Below are positions 55,551 through 63,188 of a stretch of 64,000 nucleotides of DNA, piece after piece; the stretch's first letter is position 1; the number at the start of each line of letters is the position of its first letter. A program made the translations under genes and the position numbers. The notes below the pieces were generated by a model, which worked only from the letters and a program-made list of their open reading frames with translations, was not told the DNA's origin and did no database searches. Origin of the DNA: Bog-756 sp963830165 (GTDB lineage: Bacteria > Actinomycetota > Acidimicrobiia > Acidimicrobiales > RAAP-2); NCBI GenBank assembly GCA_963830165.1, contig CAWHKZ010000011.1:868001-932000 (forward strand), read 5' to 3'.

Positions 55551-56749
55551 GCTCGAACGGGATCCGCGACCGGGTGGCCATCGTGGGGATGGGGTGCACG
55601 CCGTTCGGCGAGCGGTGGGACAAGGGTGTCGACGACCTCCTGATCGACGCGGCCAAGGACACCGTCGCCTCGGCCGGCGTCACCCTGGACGACATCGACG
55701 CGTTCTGGCTCGGCACCATGACCTCGGGTACCTCGGGCGTCACCCTGGCCAAGCCACTCAAGATCGACTACAAGCCCGTCACCCGCGTGGAGAACTTCTG
55801 CGCCACCGGCTCCGAGGCGTTCCGCAACGCCTGCTACGCAGTGGCCTCCGGCGCCTACGACCTGGCCATGGCCATCGGCGTGGAGAAGCTGAAGGACACC
55901 GGGTACTCCGGACTCACCGGCATCCGGCCCGTGGGCGACGGGACCGATGCCGCCCTGTCGTCCCCGGCCGCCTTCTCCTTCGTGGCCCCCTCCTACGCCG
56001 AGCGCTACGGGGTGGACCCCGAGGAGATGAAGCAGGTGATGAGCCGCATCGCCTGGAAGAACCACCGCAACGGCGCGGTCAACCCGCGGGCGCAGTTCCG
56101 CAAGGAGATCTCGATGGAGGCCATCACGAAGTCCCCGCTGGTGGCCGGGGACCTCGGGGTCTACGACTGCAGCGGGGTCAGCGACGGCTCGGCGGCGGCC
56201 ATCATCTGCCGGGCCGAGGACGCCCACCGCTACACCGACCACCCGCTCTACGTGAAGGCACTGAGCTTCGTGGCCGGTCCCGGTGGCGGCCCCATCGACC
56301 CCGACTACGACTACACCACCTTCCCCGAGGTGGTCCGCTCGGCCGAGGACGCCTACCGGCAGGCCGGGATCACCGACCCCCGGGCGTCGCTGGCCATGGC
56401 CGAGGTGCACGACTGCTTCACCCCGACCGAACTGGTGCTCATGGAGGACATGGGGTTCTCCGAGCGGGGCCTGGGCTGGAAGGACGTCCTCGCCGGGACC
56501 TTCGACCGGGACGGCGAGCTGCCGGTCAACCCCGACGGCGGCCTGAAGAGCTTCGGGCACCCGATCGGGGCATCGGGCCTGCGGATGCTGTTCGAGTGCT
56601 GGCTGCAACTGCGCTCGGAGGCCCCGCCCGAGCGCCAGATCGCCACCGTGTCCGAGGGGCGCACCCTCGGCCTCACCCACAACCTCGGCGGCGCCCCCGG
56701 CGAGTGCGTGAGCTTCGTGGCCATCGTCGGGCCCGAGCTGTCGGACTGA
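55547..56749 (+). CDS. SCP2/lipid-transfer-type thiolase
   Basis: A 400-residue thiolase of the SCP2/Ltp group. It has VAIVGMGCTPFGERWDKGVDDLL, the first Cys in RVENFCATGSEAFRNACYAVASG, EVHDCFTPTELVLMEDMGF in place of NEAF, GGLKSFGHPIGASGLRM with the His, and TLGLTHNLGGAPGECVSFVAIVG at the end. This subgroup includes the steroid aldolase Ltp2 and keto-thiolases for branched acyl-CoAs. ATGA overlap with the HMGCS-like/DUF35 gene argues for a functional complex, like Ltp2-ChsH2 or the archaeal three-part complex. It converges on the amidohydrolase with a 15-bp gap containing a small GTCC/GGAC stem. Confidence 0.94.
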   Translation: MSSNGIRDRVAIVGMGCTPFGERWDKGVDDLLIDAAKDTVASAGVTLDDIDAFWLGTMTSGTSGVTLAKPLKIDYKPVTRVENFCATGSEAFRNACYAVASGAYDLAMAIGVEKLKDTGYSGLTGIRPVGDGTDAALSSPAAFSFVAPSYAERYGVDPEEMKQVMSRIAWKNHRNGAVNPRAQFRKEISMEAITKSPLVAGDLGVYDCSGVSDGSAAAIICRAEDAHRYTDHPLYVKALSFVAGPGGGPIDPDYDYTTFPEVVRSAEDAYRQAGITDPRASLAMAEVHDCFTPTELVLMEDMGFSERGLGWKDVLAGTFDRDGELPVNPDGGLKSFGHPIGASGLRMLFECWLQLRSEAPPERQIATVSEGRTLGLTHNLGGAPGECVSFVAIVGPELSD

Positions 56750-56764
56750 GTCCCGTCGGGACGG

Positions 56765-57955
56765 TCAGGCGGGCACGCCCACGCCCATCAGGCCGGCGAG
56801 GTTGCCGCCCATGATCTTGGCCACGGTGTCCCGGTCCATGCCCTCGAGTTCGTCGACGTAGGTGATCGGGTCGGCCAGACCCTCGGGGTGGGGGTAGTCG
56901 CTGCCGAAGAGCACGTGGTCGGCGCCGACGAGGTCCACCAGCGCCTGGAGGTTGTCCTCCCAGAACGGGTTGACGTAGACGTTGCGCAGGAAGGCCTCGG
57001 TCGGGTCCTCGTCGAACTGGTGGGGCATCTTGGCGTAGAGGTCGCCGAGGTCGTGGAGCAGGTGGCGCACCCAGTTCGCCCCGTTCTCCACAGCGGCCAC
57101 CTTGAGGTCGGGGAACCGGGTGAAGGCTCCGTGGCACACCATGGCGGCCATGGTGTCGACGATCGGCCGCTTGCCCTGCGAGATGGCCCGGAAGGCCGAC
57201 GGCTGGAACGGGAGGAACTCCGAGCTGCCCTCCCACCAGTTGGCGATCTCGCTGTAGCCGCTGTCCGAGGCGTGCATGCCCACGAGCAGGCCGGCCTCCT
57301 GGATCCGCTCCCAGATGGGGTCGAAGAGGGGCAGGCCGGGCGACCGGGTGCCGCGCAGGCCGGGTACCGGTGCCGGGCGGATCAGCACGCAGCGCGCGCC
57401 CCGCTCGATGACCAGGTCGAGTTCGGCCAGCGCGTCGTCGACCATTCCCATGGCGATCACCGGCGTGGCGAAGATCCGGCCCTCGTAGTCGTAGCGCCAC
57501 GTCTCGTACATCCACTCGTTGAGCCCGTGCACCAGGGCCTGGATCAGCTCGGGGTCGTCCTTCAGGCGCTCCTCGATGAGGCTGGCCAGGGTCGGGAACA
57601 TCAGGGCCCGGTCGATGCCGAGCTCGTCCATGAGCGCGAGGCGCGGCTCGGGGGCGCGGAAGCCCGGGAGGCACCGGATGGGCTCGCCGATGAGCTCCCG
57701 GTAGGACTTCCCCTCGGGGTTGCCGTGCCGGTAGAACTCCTCCTGGGCGCCGGGCGCGGCCACCACGTCGAAGGTCGGATTCGGGATGTACTCGCTGATG
57801 GTCCCGCGCACCACGATCTTGGTCCGTCCCCGGACGTCGATGTAGTCGATGGCCTTGGCGTACTTCTCGGGGAGGAACTTGGTCAGCGCCTCCTTCGTCT
57901 CGTACATGTGGTTGTCGGCGTCGAAGACCGGGACGTCGAGCGTGCGGGATGGCAT
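56765..57955 (-). CDS. Amidohydrolase family protein (paralogue of 34131-35321)
   Basis: A 396-residue Amidohydrolase_2 protein. It shares with the 34131 paralogue its exact length, the N-terminal VFDADNHMYETKEALTKFLP, MFPTLASLIEE, VLIRPAPVPGLRGTRSPGLP, MHASDSGYSEIANWWEG, the VENGANWVRHLL segment, NPFWEDNLQALVDL, and LFGSDYPHPEGLADP. Hence the two arose by duplication and have kept the metal site. ATG 57955 has GGGGGAA 7 nt upstream. It converges on the SCP2-type thiolase. Activity is unknown; related enzymes hydrolyse or decarboxylate ring-derived acids, which would suit the surrounding CoA pathways (inference). Confidence 0.9.
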   Translation of the reverse strand: MPSRTLDVPVFDADNHMYETKEALTKFLPEKYAKAIDYIDVRGRTKIVVRGTISEYIPNPTFDVVAAPGAQEEFYRHGNPEGKSYRELIGEPIRCLPGFRAPEPRLALMDELGIDRALMFPTLASLIEERLKDDPELIQALVHGLNEWMYETWRYDYEGRIFATPVIAMGMVDDALAELDLVIERGARCVLIRPAPVPGLRGTRSPGLPLFDPIWERIQEAGLLVGMHASDSGYSEIANWWEGSSEFLPFQPSAFRAISQGKRPIVDTMAAMVCHGAFTRFPDLKVAAVENGANWVRHLLHDLGDLYAKMPHQFDEDPTEAFLRNVYVNPFWEDNLQALVDLVGADHVLFGSDYPHPEGLADPITYVDELEGMDRDTVAKIMGGNLAGLMGVGVPA

Positions 57956-58131
57956 CGGTGATTCCCCCATTTCAGTTGCCGGAGGGGTGCCGGGCGCCGC
58001 GTCGAGCGTCCTCCCCCTGGTGTTCGGCAGCGGACGACGAGCCGTCCCGCCGGACGGCACCGACGCTACCACCGCCCGTTCCGGCTCTCCCGACTCCACG
58101 GCCCGCACGGTCCGCCCCGCCGGGTCCCGGG

Positions 58132-58617
58132 TCACCGGTCGGCCGGCACCCCGGTGTCCCGACCGGGAGCCGCGGCGGACGGGCCGGCGGATCCGTTGCC
58201 GTCGGTGGGACGGGGCGGGGAGATCGAGAACGCGACCGTGCCCAGCGCGCACAGTTCGCCACTGCCGACATCGGTCACCTCGACGGTCACGACGGCGAGG
58301 GTGCGGCCCCGGCGGGCCACCTTGGCCGTGGCCAGCGCGGGGCCGACGGTGACCCCGCGCAGGTAGTGGATGGTCATGTCGGCCGTGGCCACGGCCTCGC
58401 GGGGGCCCTCGGCGACCACCGTCCGCCCGGCCACCACGTCGACCAGCGTGGCCAGCAGGCCGCCCTGGAGCGCGCCACGCGGGTTGGTGACCCGGTCGTG
58501 GATGTCCATCTCCATGGCCAGGTCGGCGTCGGGGTGCTCGACGTCGCGGAAGTTGAGCTGCTGGATCAGGTGCATGCCCGAGTCGATGACCCGCTCGTGC
58601 TCGGCGGCAGCCGTCAC
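58132..58617 (-). CDS. PaaI/hotdog-fold thioesterase
   Basis: A 161-residue hotdog protein of the PaaI family, which hydrolyses acyl- or aryl-CoA. It has DRVTNPRGALQGGLLATLVDVVAG, where the NPRGALQGG turn and the Asp of LVDVVAG sit in the usual active site. TADMTIHYLRGVTVGPALATAKVARRGRTLAVVTVEVTD is the second strand-helix unit. GTG 58617 overlaps the ALDH stop as GTGA, so the two are coupled. A disordered Gly/Ser/Pro-rich tail of about 25 residues ends the protein. Next downstream is 176 bp without genes, then the amidohydrolase. Confidence 0.9.
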   Translation of the reverse strand: MTAAAEHERVIDSGMHLIQQLNFRDVEHPDADLAMEMDIHDRVTNPRGALQGGLLATLVDVVAGRTVVAEGPREAVATADMTIHYLRGVTVGPALATAKVARRGRTLAVVTVEVTDVGSGELCALGTVAFSISPPRPTDGNGSAGPSAAAPGRDTGVPADR

Positions 58618-60104
58618 AGGCCACCCGCGATGGTCTTGGTCTCCAGGTACTGCTCGAAGCCCTCGAGGCCGTTCTGCCGGCCGAGCCCGCTCGCCTTGTA
58701 CCCGCCGAAGGGGGAGGCGGCGCTGTAGTAGACGCCACCGTTGACGCTGACCGTACCGGAGCGGATCCGCCGGGCCACGGCCAGCGCGCGCTCCTCGGAG
58801 GCGGAGGTCACCGCGCCGGACAGCCCGTACTCGCTGTCGTTGGCGATGCGCACGGCGTCCTCGTCGTCGCGGAAGGGGATGAGGACCAGCACGGGCCCGA
58901 AGATCTCCTCGCGCGCGATCCGCATCGAGTTGTCGACGTCGGCGAAGAGGGTGGGCTCGACGAAGTAGCCCTTGTCGAGGTGGGCCGGCCGGCCGCCGCC
59001 GCAGACCAGGCGGGCGCCCTCGTCGACACCGGCCTGGATGTAGCCGAGGACCCGCTCCCGCTGGCGGGCGCTGACCACCGGTCCCATGATGTTGCCCGGA
59101 TCGGTCGGGTCGCCGTAGGTGACGGTCGCCATGGCGGCCGCGGCGAGCGCCACCGCCTCCTCGTAGCGGGACTCGTGCACCAGGGTCCGGGTGAGCATGG
59201 CGCAGCCCTGGCCGGCGTGCATGCACATGAAGCCGAAGAAGGCCATCTTGGTCTCGAGGTCGGCGTCCTCCAGGATGATGTCGGCCGACTTGCCGCCCAG
59301 CTCGAGGAAGAGGCGCTTGAGGGTCGGGGCACCGGCGGCCATGATCCTCCGGCCGGTGGCGGTGGACCCGGTGAAGGAGATGAGGTCGACGCGGGGGTCG
59401 ACCACCAGCTGCTCGCCCACCAGGTGGTCCGACGAGGGCACGACGTTGACCACGCCGTCGGGGATGTCGGTCTGCTCGGCGATCAGCCGACCGATCCGGG
59501 TGGACGTCCACGGGGTGTCCGGTGCGGGCTTCACCACCATCGTGTTGCCGGTGGCCAGCGCCTGCCCGAGCTTGTTGAGGAGGATCTCCACGGGGTAGTT
59601 CCAGGGGATGATGGCCCCGACCACGCCGACCGGCTCCTTCACCACCTTCTGCCAGCTGTGCATGCCGAACGCGTCGTTGTCGGGCAGCGGGCGCTCCCAG
59701 GCGAACGTGTCGATCTGCTCGGCCGGCCACAGCAGCGACTCGGCGAGCGGGGCGTCGAGCTGGGCCATCGTCGTCACCATGACCGGGGTGCCGACCTCGG
59801 CCACCAGCTCGGCCCGGAGCAGCTCCTGCTCGCCGACGATGGCCTCGTGGAGCTGGCGCAGGCAGCGCTGGCGCAGCGCCCGGTCGGTGGACCACCCGGT
59901 CTCGTCGAAGGACCGCCGGGCGGCGGCTATCGCACGGTCCATGTCGGGGGCGGTGGCGTCCGTGGTCTGACCCAGCACCTCCTCGGTGGCCGGGTTGACG
60001 TTGTCGAACGCGCCGCCGGCGGTGGCCTCGACCAGCGCGCCGTCGATCATCATGCGGAACTCGCCGGGAGTGACCCCGGTGGTGGTCGGGTCGGTGGTCG
60101 TCAT
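58614..60104 (-). CDS. Aldehyde dehydrogenase family protein
   Basis: A 496-residue ALDH. It has PVGVVGAIIPWNYPVEILLNKLGQALATGN, FTGSTATGRRIMAAG, LELGGKSADIILEDAD (Glu), MHAGQGCAMLTRTLV (Cys), EEIFGPVLVLIPF, and SPFGGYKASGLGRQNG. It should be active with NAD. ATG 60104 has GAGGAG 8 nt upstream. A sigma-70-like promoter at 60225-60254 would give a leader of about 114 nt. It forms an operon with the PaaI thioesterase, suggesting removal of an aldehyde and release of an acid from its CoA ester in one pathway. Confidence 0.95.
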   Translation of the reverse strand: MTTTDPTTTGVTPGEFRMMIDGALVEATAGGAFDNVNPATEEVLGQTTDATAPDMDRAIAAARRSFDETGWSTDRALRQRCLRQLHEAIVGEQELLRAELVAEVGTPVMVTTMAQLDAPLAESLLWPAEQIDTFAWERPLPDNDAFGMHSWQKVVKEPVGVVGAIIPWNYPVEILLNKLGQALATGNTMVVKPAPDTPWTSTRIGRLIAEQTDIPDGVVNVVPSSDHLVGEQLVVDPRVDLISFTGSTATGRRIMAAGAPTLKRLFLELGGKSADIILEDADLETKMAFFGFMCMHAGQGCAMLTRTLVHESRYEEAVALAAAAMATVTYGDPTDPGNIMGPVVSARQRERVLGYIQAGVDEGARLVCGGGRPAHLDKGYFVEPTLFADVDNSMRIAREEIFGPVLVLIPFRDDEDAVRIANDSEYGLSGAVTSASEERALAVARRIRSGTVSVNGGVYYSAASPFGGYKASGLGRQNGLEGFEQYLETKTIAGGL

Positions 60105-60414
60105 GGCACGGCTCCTCGGTGACGGCGCCGCGGACGCGTGGTGGGACGCGATCCGGGCTGGACGTTTCGGACGGACCCGGGGACTGGACACCCGGCCACC
60201 GCGTGAGCCATCCCCCTGGCCGGGATCGTAACGACCGGCACCTCGGGCGGTCAAGGGACGAGCCCGCCGGCGGAGGCGTGGCGGACCGGCCGGGCGACCG
60301 CGGGCCCATCGGGCGGTCCGGGTGGGAATGGGCTACAACGTGGGCCATGTGGCGCGCCGCACACCTCCCGTCGACCCGGTCGGGTCACTGCGGAGCCGGG
60401 GGGCGGCGGCCCCG
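60105..60414. promoter_or_regulatory. 310-bp divergent region; promoter of the ALDH-thioesterase operon
   Basis: On the minus strand TTGACC (60249-60254), an 18-bp spacer and TACGAT (60225-60230) make a good sigma-70-like promoter for the ALDH. For the plus-strand ACAD no clear -10 is seen. I find no gene, strong palindrome or repeat in the rest. Confidence 0.55.
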
Positions 60415-61575
60415 GTGAACCTGGCCCTCTCCGCCGACGAGGAGCGGTTCCGCGACGAGGTGCGGGCGTGGCTCGACGCCAACGTGGAGCCGACGCCGGA
60501 GTTCGACTCGTTCGACGAGGAGTTCGCCTGGGGCCGCCGGTGGCAGGCGCGCCTGGCCGAGGACCGGTGGGTGGGGATCCACTGGCCCGCCGAGTACGGC
60601 GGGCGGGGGGCCACGCCGCTCGAGGTGGCCATCTTCAACATGGAGTACGCCCGGTCCCGCGCTCCCCAGCCGGTCAACCGGACCGGGGTCAACCTGGTCG
60701 GGCCGACGCTCCTCACCCACGCGACCGACGCCCAGCGCACCCGGTGGCTGCCCGGCATCCTGTCGGCCGGCGAGATCTGGTGCCAGCTGTTCAGCGAGCC
60801 GGGCGCCGGCTCCGACCTGGCCGGCCTGTCCACCCGGGCCACGCCGGTCGACGACGGATGGGTGGTCGGCGGCCAGAAGGTGTGGACCAGCTACGCCCAG
60901 TTCTCCCGGTGGGGCATCGCCTTGGTGCGCACCGACCCCGACGCCCCGCGCCACCACGGGATCACCTGCATGGCCGTCGACATGCAGGCGCCCGGCATCG
61001 ACGTCCGGCCACTGGTGACGATGACCGGGGAGGCCGAGTTCAACGAGGTCTTCTTCGACGACGTCTTCGTGCCCGGGGACTGCGTCATCGGCGCGGTCCA
61101 CTCCGGGTGGTCGGTGGCCAACACGACGCTGGCCCACGAACGGGGGACGACCTTCCCGTTCAAGGAGCAGGTGGTCCACGAGGTCTACCTGGACCAGCTC
61201 CTCGACCTGGCGGCGGCCCGGGGATCCTTCGACGACCCGCTCGTGGCCGACCAGCTGGTCGACGCCTACGTGAAGCTGCGCGTGCTCCGTTTCCACAATT
61301 GGCGGACGATGACCCGCCTGGCCCGGGGGGTCGAGCCCGGACCCGAGTCGAGCGTGGTGAAGCTGGCCTGGACGGACATGACCCAGCAGCTGTCCGACGC
61401 CGCTCTGTCGGTGGTGGGGGAGGCCTCGCCGCTGTGGTCCGGGGCCGACGGCGACCCCGGGCGGGGCCGGTGGCAGCGCCAGTGGCTGTGGTCCAAGGCC
61501 GCCTCCATCGCCGGCGGCACCTCGGAGATCCAGCGCACGATCATCGGTGACCGGATCCTCGGTCTGCCCCGCTGA
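60415..61575 (+). CDS. Acyl-CoA dehydrogenase
   Basis: A 386-residue ACAD. It has HWPAEYGGRGATPLEVAIFNMEYARS, LFSEPGAGSDLAGLSTRATP, GGQKVWTSYAQFSRWGIALVRTD, and the C-terminal KAASIAGGTSEIQRTIIGDRILGLPR with the GGTSE Glu. It belongs to the same broad group as the one at 3155. The GTG at 60415 is chosen for homology (NLALSADEERF) and a GGGGGGCGG stretch 7-13 nt upstream. An in-frame GTG at 60322 would add 31 residues of unusual composition. It is transcribed alone, divergent from the ALDH operon and converging on an acyl-CoA ligase across a hairpin. Confidence 0.92.
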   Translation: MNLALSADEERFRDEVRAWLDANVEPTPEFDSFDEEFAWGRRWQARLAEDRWVGIHWPAEYGGRGATPLEVAIFNMEYARSRAPQPVNRTGVNLVGPTLLTHATDAQRTRWLPGILSAGEIWCQLFSEPGAGSDLAGLSTRATPVDDGWVVGGQKVWTSYAQFSRWGIALVRTDPDAPRHHGITCMAVDMQAPGIDVRPLVTMTGEAEFNEVFFDDVFVPGDCVIGAVHSGWSVANTTLAHERGTTFPFKEQVVHEVYLDQLLDLAAARGSFDDPLVADQLVDAYVKLRVLRFHNWRTMTRLARGVEPGPESSVVKLAWTDMTQQLSDAALSVVGEASPLWSGADGDPGRGRWQRQWLWSKAASIAGGTSEIQRTIIGDRILGLPR

Positions 61576-61576
61576 T

Positions 61577-61593
61577 CCCGGCGCACCGCCGGG
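61577..61593. terminator. Hairpin between converging ACAD and acyl-CoA ligase genes
   Basis: CCCGGCG-CAC-CGCCGGG is a perfect 7-bp stem with a 3-nt loop in the 32-bp gap between converging genes. No T-tract. Confidence 0.55.
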
Positions 61594-61607
61594 GGAGGGC
61601 GGCCCGG

Positions 61608-63188
61608 TCAGAGGATGCGGGAGCTGTGGCCCTCCCAGTAGGGCTCGCGCAGCAGCCGTTTGAAGAGCTTGCCGTTCGGGTCGCGGGGCATGTCCGCGAC
61701 CACGTCGACCGAGCGCGGGCACTTGTAGGGCGCGAGCCGCTCGCGGCACCAGGCGAGGAGCTCGTCCTCCGCCACCGGTGCCTCCGGGTCGGCGAAGAGC
61801 ACCACGGCCTTGACCGCCTCGCCCATCTCCTCGTCGGGGACGCCGAAGACGGCGACGTCGGCGACGGCCGGATGGCCGGCGAGGACGTGCTCGGCCTCGC
61901 GCGGGTAGATGTTCACGCCGCCGGACACCACCATGTCGGCCACCCGGTCGGTGAGGTAGAGGTAGCCGTCCTCGTCGACGCGGCCGACGTCGCCGAGGGT
62001 GCGCCAGCCGTGGCGGTCCTGGATCGACGCGGTCTTCTCGGGGTCGTTGTGATAGCCGAACTCCCGGCCCCCGGCGAAGTAGACGGTGCCCGTCTCGCCG
62101 GTCGGCACCTCCTCGCCGTCGGCCCCGACGATGTGCAGCTCCCCCCGGGGCAGGCCCACCGAGCCCGGGTGGTCGAGCCACTCGGCCGGCCCGATGAACG
62201 AGGACCCGATGTCCTCGGTGCCGGCGTAGTACTCGTAGATGATCGGGCCCCACCAGTCGAGCATCCGGCGCTTGACGTCCACGGGGCACGGCGCCGCGGC
62301 GTGGACGACGTAGCGGAGGCTGGAGAGGTCGGCCGCGTCGCGCTCGGCGGCCGGCAGGCGCAGCATCCGGGTGAACATGGTGGGGACGAACTGGGCGTGG
62401 GTCACCCGGTGGTGCCCGATGGCGGCCAGGCAGGCCGACGCGTCGAAGGACTCCATCACCACGACGGTGGCGCCGAGCCGGTGCATGGCCATGGAGTACA
62501 CCAGCGGGGCCGAGTGGTAGAGCGGGGCGGGGGAGAGGTACACCGCGCCCCCGTCGACGCCCATGGCCCCGATCCCGGTGGCGATCACCACCGCCGGGGA
62601 CTCGGGGTGGCCGGGTACCGTGACGCCGAGCGGCTTGGCCACGCCCTTCGGGACGCCGGTCGTGCCCGACGAGTAGAGCATCTCGCGCCCCTCGGCCTCG
62701 TCGTCGAGCGGAGCCGGGGGCTCGGACTCCAGGACCTCCGCATAGGGGGTGAACCCCTCGGCCCGGCCGCCGGCGACGATGCGCAGCGGCACGCCGCCGA
62801 GGGCGAGGGAGCCGGCCACGTCGGCCAGGCCCGCGCTGATCACGAGAGCTGCGGCCCCGCAGTCCTCGAGGATGTACTGGGCCTCGTCCCGCCGCAGGTG
62901 GCTGTTGAGGGCCGTGTAGAAGAGCCCGGCCCGCTGGGCGGCCCAGGCCGCCTCGAGGAACGCCGAGCTGTTCTCCATCATGAGGGCCACGTGGTCGCCG
63001 ACCTGCAGCCCGGCCCGGCGGAAGGCCCGCGCCAACCGCGTCGAGCGCTCGTCGAGCTGCCGGTACGTGGTGACCGAGCCCGAGCCCGTCATGATCACGG
63101 CGGCCCGGTCGGGGTGCTCGGCGGCCCGGGCTCCGAGGTGCATGCGGTAGGGCGACGTCGTGCCGTCCCCGGCCCCGCCCGTGCTCAC
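61608..63188 (-). CDS. AMP-dependent acyl-CoA synthetase
   Basis: A 526-residue adenylate-forming ligase. It has LYSSGTTGVPKGVAKPLG (A3), SPAPLYHSAPLVYSMAMHRLG, YEYYAGTEDIGSSF (A5), TLGDVGRVDEDGYLYLTDRVADMVVSGGVNIYPREAE (A7/A8), and MPRDPNGKLFKRLLREPYW with the catalytic Lys. This subgroup includes steroid-side-chain (FadD-type) and bile-acid CoA ligases, so a bulky acid is plausible. GTG 63188 overlaps the upstream SDR stop as GTGA. The operon continues beyond the right window edge. Confidence 0.94.
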   Translation of the reverse strand: MSTGGAGDGTTSPYRMHLGARAAEHPDRAAVIMTGSGSVTTYRQLDERSTRLARAFRRAGLQVGDHVALMMENSSAFLEAAWAAQRAGLFYTALNSHLRRDEAQYILEDCGAAALVISAGLADVAGSLALGGVPLRIVAGGRAEGFTPYAEVLESEPPAPLDDEAEGREMLYSSGTTGVPKGVAKPLGVTVPGHPESPAVVIATGIGAMGVDGGAVYLSPAPLYHSAPLVYSMAMHRLGATVVVMESFDASACLAAIGHHRVTHAQFVPTMFTRMLRLPAAERDAADLSSLRYVVHAAAPCPVDVKRRMLDWWGPIIYEYYAGTEDIGSSFIGPAEWLDHPGSVGLPRGELHIVGADGEEVPTGETGTVYFAGGREFGYHNDPEKTASIQDRHGWRTLGDVGRVDEDGYLYLTDRVADMVVSGGVNIYPREAEHVLAGHPAVADVAVFGVPDEEMGEAVKAVVLFADPEAPVAEDELLAWCRERLAPYKCPRSVDVVADMPRDPNGKLFKRLLREPYWEGHSSRIL

